Source: an uncultured Spirochaetaceae bacterium
GTDB lineage: Bacteria > Spirochaetota > Spirochaetia > Sphaerochaetales > Sphaerochaetaceae
Direction of reading: 5' to 3'
DNA: 58,605 bases
NCBI GenBank assembly: GCA_944389025.1
Contig: CALXKU010000016.1
Location: 1-58,605 of the forward strand
Under the pieces are notes generated by a model. The model was not told the DNA's origin, ran no database searches, and saw only the letters and a program-made list of their open reading frames with translations. Of this stretch, positions 43,488-51,966 are shown in pieces. The translations under genes were made by a program, and so were the position numbers. The stretch's first letter is position 1, and every line of letters begins with the position of its first letter.

Positions 43488-43696
43488 ATTTTTTATGGCC
43501 ATAAAACAATTAAGGCAACCCCATTGGGGCTTTGGCTCTAAGCAAGACAGAGTACAGACCCGTAATGGAGGGGGGTATCCTATGTTATCTTCCCGCCAAG
43601 GAGGATAGCGCAATCATCATTTCAATCAACTAAAAATAACTTGTTCCGGTAATCCGGACTCACCTTCCCTATCAAAAAGGGAGGTGATGAATTCCC
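43488..43696 (+). promoter_or_regulatory. Structured mRNA leader with a sequestered Shine-Dalgarno (riboswitch candidate)
   Basis: The stretch holds a series of hairpins: GGCCAT-TTTTT-ATGGCC (43484-43500), CCCC-ATT-GGGG (43519-43529), CTCT...AGAG around 43536-43552, TATCTTCC-CGCCAA-GGAGGATA (about 43586-43607), TCCGG-TAAT-CCGGA (43644-43657 region), and finally CACCTTCCC against GGGAGGTG (43660-43687). The last one buries GGAGGTGAT, a nine-base perfect Shine-Dalgarno eight bases before the ATG at 43697. A possible promoter is TTCACT, 17 bases, TAAAGT near 43449-43477. I cannot assign a known riboswitch class. Confidence 0.55.
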
Positions 43697-44362
43697 ATGA
43701 CTCGTAGTCTTACTACAAAACAACTAAAAAGAGGAAGAAAAATGAAACACAGAATACTTATTGCACTATTGGTTATTATATTCGCATTCACAGCCTGTTC
43801 CCCAGATGGAAATACTCCAGAAATAATAACGGATCCACTTAATGATGCTCCCAATCCAACAAGTCCGGAAGAAAGAGATAATGCTAAACTCGCAGCTGAG
43901 GAATTAAAGAAACTGTTTATTGCCTTCAATGATGATATAAACAGCGGGAATGAAAGAGCTGAAATCTACAACTCGTTTAAAGACCCGAAATTCTCCGGAA
44001 CTACTTTAAAAACGGAAGACGGTTCATTTTCCTGTACAATGATAACGGAATTAGAAATCAGTGAAGGATCTGGAGAAACCACACCGGTAATAAAAGAAGC
44101 AAATATCACATATGATGAGGTAGTTCTTGAAGGACAGACATACTGGGCAAAGATTAAAATGACGGATAATAGTAAGAACACCGCCGTGGATTTCGTAACG
44201 GAGAACAACCAAGAAGAAGTATTCAGGATATCTGGAAAAATCGAGTATAGTGAAAATACCAACTGGGCAACCACAATCACATCAATAAGATTCAATAATG
44301 GAGAAGAACTTATCAACCATTCTTCTTTATCTGATTCTGATAAAATCATAACATTCAACTAA
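43697..44362 (+). CDS. Lipoprotein of unknown function
   Basis: The frame encodes 221 residues from the ATG at 43697, which has a perfect Shine-Dalgarno, or 206 residues from the ATG at 43742 after GAGGAAG. A lipobox AFTACS follows the hydrophobic core of the signal sequence (MKHRILIALLVIIFAF). The mature part is acidic and polar with an Asn/Pro/Thr-rich start (DGNTPEIITDPLNDAPNPT), then a likely beta-rich domain (EANITYDEVVLEGQTYWAKIKM). No family recognised. It is alone between its structured leader and a terminator. Higher A+T and simpler composition than its neighbours are noticeable. Confidence 0.75.
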   Translation: MTRSLTTKQLKRGRKMKHRILIALLVIIFAFTACSPDGNTPEIITDPLNDAPNPTSPEERDNAKLAAEELKKLFIAFNDDINSGNERAEIYNSFKDPKFSGTTLKTEDGSFSCTMITELEISEGSGETTPVIKEANITYDEVVLEGQTYWAKIKMTDNSKNTAVDFVTENNQEEVFRISGKIEYSENTNWATTITSIRFNNGEELINHSSLSDSDKIITFN

Positions 44363-44393
44363 GCATAGAGATCATTTTGAAAAAAACTGAATT

Positions 44394-44427
44394 CCACCTC
44401 TGATAAATCACGCAGAGGTGGTTTCCT
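44394..44427 (+). terminator. Rho-independent terminator after the lipoprotein gene
   Basis: CCACCTCTG (44394-44402) pairs with CAGAGGTGG (44413-44421), then TTTCCTT. Confidence 0.7.
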
Positions 44428-44520
44428 TACTATTCCTCATGTCTGTGAAGGATTGAGAAACATTACATCTATTCCATTCTGAGATTAAGGTCGATATTTA
44501 AAAATTTTTATAAATCATTG

Positions 44521-44550
44521 TTGACATCACTATTGGTTTTAGAGTAGTAT
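44521..44550 (+). promoter_or_regulatory. Promoter of tRNA-Asn
   Basis: TTGACA (44521-44526), 18 bases, TAGTAT (44545-44550). Confidence 0.75.
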
Positions 44551-44568
44551 CCTAGAGGTTAAAGATAT

Positions 44569-44641
<73 letters not shown>

Positions 44642-44646
44642 CCTAA

Positions 44647-44675
44647 GCAACTCGTAATATACGGGTTGCTTTTTT
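44647..44675 (+). terminator. Rho-independent terminator after tRNA-Asn
   Basis: GCAACTCGT, AATAT loop, ACGGGTTGC, then six T. Confidence 0.9.
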
Positions 44676-44755
44676 ATTACAGTCTTTCTAATTGTAGCTA
44701 TTTACATGGTAACCTTAAAATATAGCCAATTCATTGTATTAAAATGTCACATTAT

Positions 44756-44783
44756 AAAAGAAGGACGCATCTCTGCGCCCTTC
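44756..44783 (-). terminator. Terminator of the UshA-like gene
   Basis: On the minus strand GAAGGGCGCA, GAGA loop, TGCGTCCTTC, then TTTTAT. One G-T pair. Confidence 0.85.
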
Positions 44784-44803
44784 AATATGAAAGCTTTAAA
44801 AGC

Positions 44804-46570
44804 TTAGTTTGCTGGTGGGTAAAGAGCTGAGAGGTAGTCAGCGAATACCTCGTTAAGAACTCTTCCTTCCTGTGTTACACGTCCGAACATCGTGTACCCA
44901 TCTCCACCTGCAGCCATGAAGTCGTTAGTAGCTACGCTGTAAGTAGCGCTCCTATCGATTGGCTCACCATTGAGCTTAACTTCAAGGATTCTCTCCCCTA
45001 CTGGCTTTGTCGCATCGAATACGACGTCGAGATCCGTCTGAGAGAATGCACCGTTAGTCTCTGGAAGAAGTGAGTATCCATGCTCAAGAGCCTGGTAAAC
45101 CTCATCACCTGTGATATCACATACGGTTACGATGTTTGTAAAAGGAAGAACAGCGTTAAGTTCTCCGAGCGTTACATCCCCTGCGCTGAGGCTGGCACGG
45201 ATACCACCACCGTTCACGATTGTGAAGTCAGCACCTGTTTCAGCTGTGATAGCATCACATACAAGCTGAGAAAGGTTCGTCTTTCCGGTTCTAACATGCT
45301 CCCTCTCTCCATCAAGATCCTCAGGAATGGTTGCGACAACCTCACCGAAGCGAGCTTCGATAGCATCATTAACAGATTCGATATATGCGGAAACATCAGG
45401 ATCGTCTGGTACATTCACAATGCCATACTGCTTTGCAAGATCGCTGTTCTGAGGATCAAGCACATCGCTGCTGGAAATCAGGAACGCATTCTGATTCTCA
45501 ACTTCCCCATCTTTTACGAGGATATCCACAACACCTATGTTCTGCATGTACTCACCGGTAGAAACGATAAGTGTTCCGTTTACATAGTTGTCACCAGAGA
45601 GAACACTGTGGCTGTGTCCATCAATGAAGAGGTCTATGCCATCGATGTTCTCGCAGATGATTGTGCTTGTAAGTCCGCTCTCACCATCAGGAACTGTTCC
45701 GATATGTCCGAGAACGATTACGTAGTCAGCAATCTCATGAGCCAGATCTATTGCAGCCTGTGCATTCTCATAGATTACTGGAAGATCGAATTCAACACCC
45801 TCCGTGTTCTTCGGATGGCTCTTCGTCTTCGTATCAGGTGTTGTAAGACCAATCACACAGACTCTGAAATCGTTGAAATCATAGAGCTGATAAGGCTGGA
45901 AAAGAAGATATCCGTTCTCATCCGTGATATTTGCGGAAAGAACCTTAAGATCGGATACAGCCTCCGCCTCTTCGCTGAGAGTGAGGAGATTATCGATTCC
46001 ATAGTTGAAATCATGGTTACCCGGGGCTACCGCATCATAACCTGACATTATAAGAAGCTCTCCAACCGTCTCGCCATTGAAGAGATTTGCGAAATTGGTT
46101 CCATGGGTAACATCTCCAGCATCGAGAACGAGTACGTTGTTCGTTATCGAGCGCGCTGTTTTAATCATAGTTGCGAGCTTTGCATAGCCAACGGAATTGT
46201 CCTCACCTGCACTTACGCGTGCATGAACATCGTTGGTATGGATAATGAACAGATCAAATACATCGTCACCCTGAGTGTTCTTTACGATAGGCTCAACACC
46301 GAATGGGAATTCTGAAGTCGCACTGACAGGCTCTTCAGGAACACCTGTTATGACAGGTTCAGGAGTAACCACCTCAACTTCCTCTTCCACAGCAGGTGCT
46401 GGCTCTGGAGCAGGTGCCGGAGCTGGTGCCGGAACTGTAGTAGCAGGAGCAGCTGCTGGAAGTACTATCTCAGGAACCGATTCTACTTTGCTTGTCGTAC
46501 TACAGCTTGCAAGAGCTACGACTAGTAAAGCGACGAGTGCGATGGAAACTATCTTAGAAAAACGTTTCAC
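44804..46570 (-). CDS. 5'-nucleotidase / UshA-type metallophosphatase lipoprotein
   Basis: The 588-residue protein has a lipobox (LVVALASCSTT), a flexible Ala/Pro-rich linker (APAPAPAPEPAPAVEEEVEV) and then a calcineurin-type metal domain (IIHTNDVHARV, LDAGDVTHGT, APGNHDFNYGIDNL, IVLGHIGT, DLFIDGHSHS) plus the UshA C-terminal substrate domain (NGGGIRASLSAGDVTLGELNAVLPF, TNDFMAAGGDGYTMF). It should release nucleosides and phosphate from extracellular nucleotides. The start is GTG after GAGGAGGAATAAC. Confidence 0.93.
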   Translation of the reverse strand: MKRFSKIVSIALVALLVVALASCSTTSKVESVPEIVLPAAAPATTVPAPAPAPAPEPAPAVEEEVEVVTPEPVITGVPEEPVSATSEFPFGVEPIVKNTQGDDVFDLFIIHTNDVHARVSAGEDNSVGYAKLATMIKTARSITNNVLVLDAGDVTHGTNFANLFNGETVGELLIMSGYDAVAPGNHDFNYGIDNLLTLSEEAEAVSDLKVLSANITDENGYLLFQPYQLYDFNDFRVCVIGLTTPDTKTKSHPKNTEGVEFDLPVIYENAQAAIDLAHEIADYVIVLGHIGTVPDGESGLTSTIICENIDGIDLFIDGHSHSVLSGDNYVNGTLIVSTGEYMQNIGVVDILVKDGEVENQNAFLISSSDVLDPQNSDLAKQYGIVNVPDDPDVSAYIESVNDAIEARFGEVVATIPEDLDGEREHVRTGKTNLSQLVCDAITAETGADFTIVNGGGIRASLSAGDVTLGELNAVLPFTNIVTVCDITGDEVYQALEHGYSLLPETNGAFSQTDLDVVFDATKPVGERILEVKLNGEPIDRSATYSVATNDFMAAGGDGYTMFGRVTQEGRVLNEVFADYLSALYPPAN

Positions 46571-46690
46571 GTTATTCCTCCTCGTTTAATTGTGAAATTT
46601 GGACTTAACCGTTAAGTCTCATGATATCACAGTGTAAACCCATTTCATATAATAAATGTATTGTTGAAGTTAAATTTCAGGAAATACGGA

Positions 46691-46720
46691 AAATAAAAAA
46701 CCTGTACTCAGCGGTACAGG
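46691..46720 (-). terminator. Terminator of the 56-residue protein gene
   Basis: On the minus strand CCTGTAC, six-base loop, GTACAGG, then TTTTTTATTT. Confidence 0.85.
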
Positions 46721-46741
46721 TCAATCTCATCAACTTAAAAA

Positions 46742-46912
46742 TTACATTAAGTCTTTTGGCTTTCTTGCAGTATTGCCAGTCTTCTCGCAATATGCGACAT
46801 GGCGGAGCTTGCCGTTCTCGAATACGCTCTTCATCTTGATAGCGCCGCCCCATCTGCTCATTAAAACCTTTGCACCTTCACGGTGTGCGTTCTTAGATAC
46901 GTTACCTGCCAT
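46742..46912 (-). CDS. Small basic protein (56 residues), unknown function
   Basis: The gene is short and easily missed. It encodes a protein beginning MAGNVSKNAHREGAKVLMSR and containing WGGAIKMKSVFENGKLRHVA, then CEKTGNTARKPKDLM at the end. It is basic, soluble and lacks a signal. The expression signals are textbook: TTGACA, 17 bases, TACTAT upstream, GGAGGAAG before the ATG, and a strong terminator after the stop. This points to a real, abundant product such as a ribosome- or nucleoid-associated protein. It is not one of the standard small ribosomal proteins that I can recognise. Confidence 0.8.
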   Translation of the reverse strand: MAGNVSKNAHREGAKVLMSRWGGAIKMKSVFENGKLRHVAYCEKTGNTARKPKDLM

Positions 46913-46953
46913 ATATAATCTTCCTCCGAGTAGAAATAGACAAAATCTAATCT

Positions 46954-46982
46954 ATAGTACTAAACTACAGGGCGATTGTCAA
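46954..46982 (-). promoter_or_regulatory. Consensus promoter of the 56-residue protein gene
   Basis: On the minus strand TTGACA (46982-46977), exactly 17 bases, TACTAT (46959-46954). Confidence 0.85.
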
Positions 46983-47139
46983 ACCTACTTATAACACTTA
47001 AAAGCACCAACATCAAGACATATGGAAGGTATTTTCATCCTTGCAGATGGAAAAATAACATGATCATTTGAAGAAAAAGAGAAAAAGGGGTTGCAATTGT
47101 TCTTTAAAATTGCTATTTTTACCTCGTTGCATTGATAAT

Positions 47140-47213
47140 GCCTCCTTAGCTCAGCTGGCCAGAGCACGTGATTTGTAATCTCGGGGTCGTTGGTTCGAAT
47201 CCGACAGGGGGCT
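47140..47213 (+). tRNA. tRNA-Thr (anticodon TGT)
   Basis: GCCTCCT pairs with AGGGGGC, D arm GCTC/GAGC, T arm GTTGG-TTCGAAT-CCGAC. The anticodon loop TTTGTAA gives TGT. The anticodon stem CGTGA/TCTCG contains one T-T mismatch at position 29-41. CCA is not encoded. TTGCAA, 17 bases, TATTTT (47091-47119) is a likely promoter. Confidence 0.92.
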
Positions 47214-47224
47214 TCTAAAGTTTG

Positions 47225-47252
47225 AGGCGTAAGGAATTACGCCTATTTTTTT
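47225..47252 (+). terminator. Rho-independent terminator after tRNA-Thr
   Basis: AGGCGTAA, GGAA loop, TTACGCCT, then a run of T. Confidence 0.9.
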
Positions 47253-47264
47253 TGCCTAGCAACT

Positions 47265-47297
47265 AAAAAAGAAGCTGCCGCTTTTTGAACGACAGCT
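47265..47297 (-). terminator. Terminator of the InlB-like repeat protein gene
   Basis: On the minus strand AGCTGTCG, ten-base loop region, CGGCAGCT, then TCTTTTTT. Confidence 0.75.
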
Positions 47298-47320
47298 CAT
47301 ATGAACGGATTAGATACTAA

Positions 47321-48484
47321 TTATTTGGAGGTCAGCGAGAAATCACTCTGCCATACATTTCCATCCTCATCGGTGACAGATACCGTGATTGGAATGGCTT
47401 TTGCACTCCCTGTTCCAGTATATACCACACGGGTGGAAACGGTACCGACACTTCCTGCAGGAAGTCTTCTGAAGTACAATGTGTCATTCAGGATGGACAG
47501 GTTCTCATCGCTGGAAGAAATACTTACTTCCAGATTTCTGAAATCCTCGTTACCAGTGTTCTCTACATTGAATTTAAGAGTTACCTGGGTGTTTGATGGC
47601 AGTGTTGAATACGGGGTTGTCCTCACATCCGAAATCTCAACATCGGCATAGAGGGCCTCGAACTTGGCACCATTGCCCCTTACTGTGTAAATCTCAGCCT
47701 CAGGCCCTATGAACTCACCTGTCGTCTCATCATACCAGCCGATGAACACCCGTCCTTCACTGTTTGCAGGAACCTCAGGAAGAGCGATCTCATCACCATC
47801 ACTCACACCCTCCTCCTTCACATCGATACCACTGACGAGATCGGAAAATGAGACCTCGTTTGTCCAGATCGCATATAGTGTCTGATCCGTTAAAGGCATG
47901 GTAATTACAGATCCGGCCTCGTATGTCACTTCATCCTTAGTAACACCCCAGCCTTTCAGACGACCGAGCCTGTTGGAGTTGGCATTGATAGATTCCTGGT
48001 CAGGAAGTGTAATCTCGCTACCTGGCTTCATAATCTTGCTTGAATGGTAGCTGTATGAGAATCCATCACCGCTTACCGAGTAGTCGAGGGTAAGTGATGG
48101 CCTGTAGTACGGACTGTTCTCATAGAGCCAGGACGCATCCTCCAGCGCTCTCTCTGGGCTCTCTTCGACAATGAGGGAAAGCAGCTTGTCGCTCTGCTCT
48201 TCCGTTATAGTATAACCTGCAAGGGTACGTATATCAGACTTTGCTTCCAGGTAAAGTTCCCTGTTATTCTTCTCAAATGCCTTCTCAAGGGATTTGTTAG
48301 CACTTGAGAGTTCATCGCTGAGCCTCTCCTCAAGATCCGCATAGCTCTCCATAGCCCCAGATAAATCACCATTTTCAACTGCAAGAGAAAAATCCTCGTA
48401 TAGATTCTCTGCCGAAGAGGCAAAGAGCATAGCGCATGTAAGAGCCGATACCAAAAGAACTGAAATAATCTTTCTTGCTTTCAT
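47321..48484 (-). CDS. Exported protein with InlB-like beta repeats and a CARDB-like domain
   Basis: The 387-residue protein has a signal peptide ending LFASSA-ENLY. Residues about 25-120 are helical and charged (SLAVENGDLSGAMESYADLEERL). Then come beta modules of the Listeria/Bacteroides surface-repeat type (LKGWGVTKDEVTYEAGSVI with TLYAIWT; GRVFIGWYDETTGEFI). The last 100 residues (LPSNTQVTLKFNVENTGNEDF, LPAGSVGTVSTRVVYTG) look like a CARDB immunoglobulin-like adhesion domain. It is probably periplasmic or surface-exposed. GGAGAG precedes the ATG. Confidence 0.78.
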   Translation of the reverse strand: MKARKIISVLLVSALTCAMLFASSAENLYEDFSLAVENGDLSGAMESYADLEERLSDELSSANKSLEKAFEKNNRELYLEAKSDIRTLAGYTITEEQSDKLLSLIVEESPERALEDASWLYENSPYYRPSLTLDYSVSGDGFSYSYHSSKIMKPGSEITLPDQESINANSNRLGRLKGWGVTKDEVTYEAGSVITMPLTDQTLYAIWTNEVSFSDLVSGIDVKEEGVSDGDEIALPEVPANSEGRVFIGWYDETTGEFIGPEAEIYTVRGNGAKFEALYADVEISDVRTTPYSTLPSNTQVTLKFNVENTGNEDFRNLEVSISSSDENLSILNDTLYFRRLPAGSVGTVSTRVVYTGTGSAKAIPITVSVTDEDGNVWQSDFSLTSK

Positions 48485-48547
48485 GTTTTTCTCTCCTTTA
48501 CATACTAATATCGGAGAGAATCGTGACGATTGCGTGAACCGGATATG

Positions 48548-49837
48548 TCAACTTTCTGTTCTTTTGGAGTACTGTCTGTATAGCTCAGCTATTATCCTGA
48601 TTCCATTCTTGACGGTATCATCATCACCCGCGTAGTTCAGACGGAGGCACTTGTCATAATGAGGATGCGGGTACTTTAGTCCCCTCTCCTGCTCTTCTGA
48701 GCCATAGAACGAGTACTCTCCAGGAACCGTGACAACCCCCTTAGTCTTAAGTATCTTATAAAAATCTGAGGTTGCCATGCTCAGCGATGGAAGATAAAGC
48801 CATATGAATATGCTCCCCTCACTCACATGATAGTAATAGTCTGTACCTTTAAAGAAAGTGTTTATGTACTCGCCGCACCTCTGAGATTTCTCTCTATAAA
48901 ACGGCTTGACGATATCTCTTGAGATTCGCTCCAGCTCCCCGCTCCTTATAAGGCTTGAGGCAAGAGCCTGGCCGAAAGAGCCTGCGGTAAGGCTGACTAT
49001 CGCATTAATATTCGACAGGGCGTCTATGATCTCTTTACGTGCAATGACGATGCCCGTCCTTATAGAAGGCAGTCCTATCTTTGAGAGGCTCATGGAAAGC
49101 ACGATGTTCTCATTCCACGTAATGCTTGCATCAGTGAATATAATTGAAGGAAAAGGAAGACCGTAGGCATTATCAATGATAAGAGGAATATTATGGCGCT
49201 CTGCCTCATCGGAAAGGAACGCAACCTCATCATCCCTGAGCACGTTTCCACTCGGATTTGTTGGGCGGGAGAAAGCGATCGCACCAACTTCAGTGTGAGA
49301 GTCAAGGTATTCAGACACCGCCTTCCTGTCAAGAACATACTTGAACGTATGGTCCTCATGGTACTCAAGCAGGGATGGCACGCTCACCATCATGCCATCA
49401 TATATGCCCTGATCGGCATAACCGACATACTCCGGCATCAGGGGAAAGAGTATCGTCTTGCTCCTGTCATTGAACTTTCCTGCAAACATGTTGAAAAGAA
49501 AGAACATGGACATCTGGCTGCCATTGGTTATCGCGATGTTCTCAGCTGTAATCGGCCATGAGTAGCGGGAAGAGAAATAGGAGGCAATGGAGGCGATAAA
49601 TTCCATCCTGCCCTGAGGTGCGTCATATGAGGAGATTACGGAAAGAAACTCCCGACTCTTCGTCATTTCGCGGATTCTCTTCTCATAGAGTTCCTCGACC
49701 TCACTTATCCTGGCAGGATTGCCACCACCAAGAGGATATGGCTTTATACCCTCAGGTAGGGGGCGCCCGAGATCATCCATCAGCTCAAGTATTCCAGAAT
49801 GCCTGGTCAACTTCTTTCCAAAGTCCGAAAATTCCAT
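48548..49837 (-). CDS. avtA: Valine-pyruvate aminotransferase
   Basis: The 429-residue fold-type I PLP enzyme starts MEFSDFGKKLTRHSGILELM and has PLGGGNPARISE, both close to AvtA. The PLP region reads AFSRPTNPSGNVL, DNAYGLPFP and SMSLSKIGLPSIRTGIV (Lys of the Schiff base). It makes alanine or valine by transamination between pyruvate and 2-oxoisovalerate. The ATG at 49837 is chosen over 49858 because the family starts there and because TTGAAA, 17 bases, TATGAT ends six bases before it. Confidence 0.9.
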   Translation of the reverse strand: MEFSDFGKKLTRHSGILELMDDLGRPLPEGIKPYPLGGGNPARISEVEELYEKRIREMTKSREFLSVISSYDAPQGRMEFIASIASYFSSRYSWPITAENIAITNGSQMSMFFLFNMFAGKFNDRSKTILFPLMPEYVGYADQGIYDGMMVSVPSLLEYHEDHTFKYVLDRKAVSEYLDSHTEVGAIAFSRPTNPSGNVLRDDEVAFLSDEAERHNIPLIIDNAYGLPFPSIIFTDASITWNENIVLSMSLSKIGLPSIRTGIVIARKEIIDALSNINAIVSLTAGSFGQALASSLIRSGELERISRDIVKPFYREKSQRCGEYINTFFKGTDYYYHVSEGSIFIWLYLPSLSMATSDFYKILKTKGVVTVPGEYSFYGSEEQERGLKYPHPHYDKCLRLNYAGDDDTVKNGIRIIAELYRQYSKRTES

Positions 49838-49843
49838 ATGGCT

Positions 49844-49888
49844 ATCATATTCTCGCATCTTCTAATTTTCAAGGCTGTCGACTATAAT
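49844..49888. promoter_or_regulatory. Divergent promoters of avtA and a MATE gene
   Basis: Minus strand: TTGAAA (49872-49867), 17 bases, TATGAT (49849-49844), six bases to the avtA ATG. Plus strand: TATAAT (49883-49888), ten bases to the MATE ATG at 49899; -35 not clear. Neither gene has a Shine-Dalgarno. Confidence 0.65.
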
Positions 49889-49898
49889 AGCCGGTGCA

Positions 49899-51257
49899 AT
49901 GGCTAAGATAGACTTGGAAAAGGATAATCTGATCCCGCTCTGCCTGCGCCTGAGCATCCCTACCGCGATTTCCCAAGCGGTACAGGTACTCTACGCTATC
50001 GTGGACAGGATGTATATCGGACATATCGACCAGATCGGGACTCTAGCGCTCTCCGCGGTGGGAATCGCATCCCCAATCACATCACTGGTAAGTTCTTTCA
50101 GCGTACTCATAGGACTCGGAGGAGCCCCTATAATGGCGATGCGGCTAGGGGGAGGAGAAAAGGATAAGGCCGCGGATGTGATGTCCATGGCTCTCTACCT
50201 GCTGATTGCCATATCCATCATTCTGACACCTCTTTTCTTCTTTCTGCGCAACCCCCTGCTCTCCTTCTTCGGTGCGACGGAAGCCAACATGGCATATGCC
50301 TCAACCTATCTTGGCTGGTACCTTGTTGGAACGCCTTTCATAATACTGGCCTCCGGGCTTTCCAACTATCTTATAAACCAAGGACAGAGCAGGAAGGCCA
50401 TGATAGCAGTCCTTACGGCAACAGTATTCAACGTAGTCCTCGACCCCCTTTTCATTTTCGTATTCAACATGGATGTGAAAGGAGCGGCAATTGCAACCGT
50501 CATAAGCCAGGCTGTCCAGCTAATCATAACGCTCCATTACATCAGAGGTAAGGATCTCATGCTTCCGCTATCACTAAAAAAAGTGAATATGCCGGGGGCG
50601 ATAATGATCAAGATATTCAAGTTCGGCCTCTCCCCGTTCATAATAATAGCCACAGACAGCCTTCTGATGATCCTTCTTAATACGATGCTCTCAAGATACG
50701 GGAAAGCAGATGCCGACCTTCTTATCACAGCATCTGCGATAATCCAGTCGTTCCATCTTCTGGTGATGAACCCTCTTGGAGGAATTACCGCCGGCTGCCA
50801 GGGGCTTCTAAGTTACAATTACGGGGCTGGAAATAGCGAGAGGGTAAAAAAAGGTGCGGCAATCGCCCAGCTTTACGCGGTAATATACTCAAGCCTGATG
50901 TTCGCTATAATAATGCTGTTCTCAGACAGCCTCGTCCTCCTTTTCACAAGCGATGTGACGGTTGCAGCCTACGCGTCGCATTATTTGAAACTGTTTGAAC
51001 TCATGATAATCCCTCTGGCCTTCCAGTACAGCAATGTGGATGCCTTTACAGCACTGGCTGAGGTTCGCTTCTCCCTCCCCCTTTCCCTTGGAAGAAAACT
51101 AATATTCCTCATCGCGATTCTTACTCTGCCAAGAATCTTCACAGCTGATGCCGCCTTCTTCGCAGAGCCTATTGCAGACCTTCTTGGTGCGATAATCTCA
51201 ACGACCCTTTTCTGGAGCCAGCTTCCAAGGATTCTGAGAAGAAGGAAAAGAATCTAG
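49899..51257 (+). CDS. MATE family exporter
   Basis: The 452-residue, about 12-helix protein starts DKDNLIPLCLRLSIPTAISQAVQVLYAIVDRMYIGHI-like and has GIASPITSLVSSFSVLIGLGGAPIMAMRLGGG, typical of the NorM/DinF-type MATE superfamily. Substrate unknown. The mRNA leader is predicted to be only a few bases. Its 3' end overlaps the convergent aroH gene by four bases. Confidence 0.92.
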   Translation: MAKIDLEKDNLIPLCLRLSIPTAISQAVQVLYAIVDRMYIGHIDQIGTLALSAVGIASPITSLVSSFSVLIGLGGAPIMAMRLGGGEKDKAADVMSMALYLLIAISIILTPLFFFLRNPLLSFFGATEANMAYASTYLGWYLVGTPFIILASGLSNYLINQGQSRKAMIAVLTATVFNVVLDPLFIFVFNMDVKGAAIATVISQAVQLIITLHYIRGKDLMLPLSLKKVNMPGAIMIKIFKFGLSPFIIIATDSLLMILLNTMLSRYGKADADLLITASAIIQSFHLLVMNPLGGITAGCQGLLSYNYGAGNSERVKKGAAIAQLYAVIYSSLMFAIIMLFSDSLVLLFTSDVTVAAYASHYLKLFELMIIPLAFQYSNVDAFTALAEVRFSLPLSLGRKLIFLIAILTLPRIFTADAAFFAEPIADLLGAIISTTLFWSQLPRILRRRKRI

Positions 51258-51619
51258 CCGTTATAATCCGGACGTAGGACCTCCGCACCGTTCACATAAG
51301 CATGACGGGGAGGGATGTCACTGTCACGGCTTACTTCGACAAGGGCTCTTATGACTTTCCTTAGCCCCCCGGAAATCTCCGCCTCTGCAACGCAGAAGAG
51401 CGGGGTCTTTCCAGCCAGACCAGTCTGACGGAATGCGGCTGCGGCATTCTTGCTCTTAAGATCCCCGGTCTGCGAAAAGAGTACGAAAACGATATCCTCC
51501 TCTTTCAGCTCGTTATCCCTGTAAAGTTTCTCCATCATATCACGAACCCCGGCATCTATGTCCTTGGGGTTATCGAAAGGGATGCAGCATGCACCACGCA
51601 AAGCATATACACTCTTCAT
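51254..51619 (-). CDS. aroH: Chorismate mutase, AroH type
   Basis: The 121-residue protein matches the trimeric AroH fold: YALRGACCIPFDNP at the start, IVFVLFSQTGDLKSKNAAAAFRQTG in the middle, AEISGGLRKVIRALVEV and the C-terminal HAYVNGAEVLRPD. It turns chorismate into prephenate for Phe and Tyr. It overlaps the upstream membrane-protein gene by four bases and is the last gene of the thiN unit. Confidence 0.88.
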   Translation of the reverse strand: MKSVYALRGACCIPFDNPKDIDAGVRDMMEKLYRDNELKEEDIVFVLFSQTGDLKSKNAAAAFRQTGLAGKTPLFCVAEAEISGGLRKVIRALVEVSRDSDIPPRHAYVNGAEVLRPDYNG

Positions 51620-51966
51620 AAGCTCACTCCTATCTCAAGACCGAAGCTGTTCAGTCTTACGATGAAATCAAAAATGAATGAAAGGATGAAATATAAGGCA
51701 AGGCGAAGTATTGTCAGAAAAAACGGCTCAAACGCCATGACTCTGCTTGCAATGCTTATATGAATCGATGCAATTATGACATACGCCCCTTCAAGGACGA
51801 TGATCCAGCCGATTGCAGAAGAGAGCGAGACAAGAAACGAATAGAAAGCCTGACTCACATCAAGGTGCAGAAAAAGAAGAAAAAGGAAGAAGAAAGCCAC
51901 ATAAAGCGATGTTACGTACGTATGCACCCTTGATGAGAACGCTATGAGTCTTCTGTAATTCAGCAT
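51616..51966 (-). CDS. Small membrane protein of unknown function
   Basis: The 116-residue protein has about three hydrophobic segments (residues 18-38, 45-68 and 78-102) and a basic N-terminus (MLNYRRLIAFSSR). No family is recognised. It overlaps thiN by seven bases and aroH by four, so it is translated in the middle of that unit. Confidence 0.65.
   Translation of the reverse strand: MLNYRRLIAFSSRVHTYVTSLYVAFFFLFLLFLHLDVSQAFYSFLVSLSSAIGWIIVLEGAYVIIASIHISIASRVMAFEPFFLTILRLALYFILSFIFDFIVRLNSFGLEIGVSL

Noticed and set aside
45080-46045. Long (321-codon) plus-strand open frame inside the UshA-like gene
   Set aside because: It is antisense to a well-supported gene with all catalytic motifs, has no ribosome site and encodes Cys/Ile/Arg-rich sequence typical of shadow frames.
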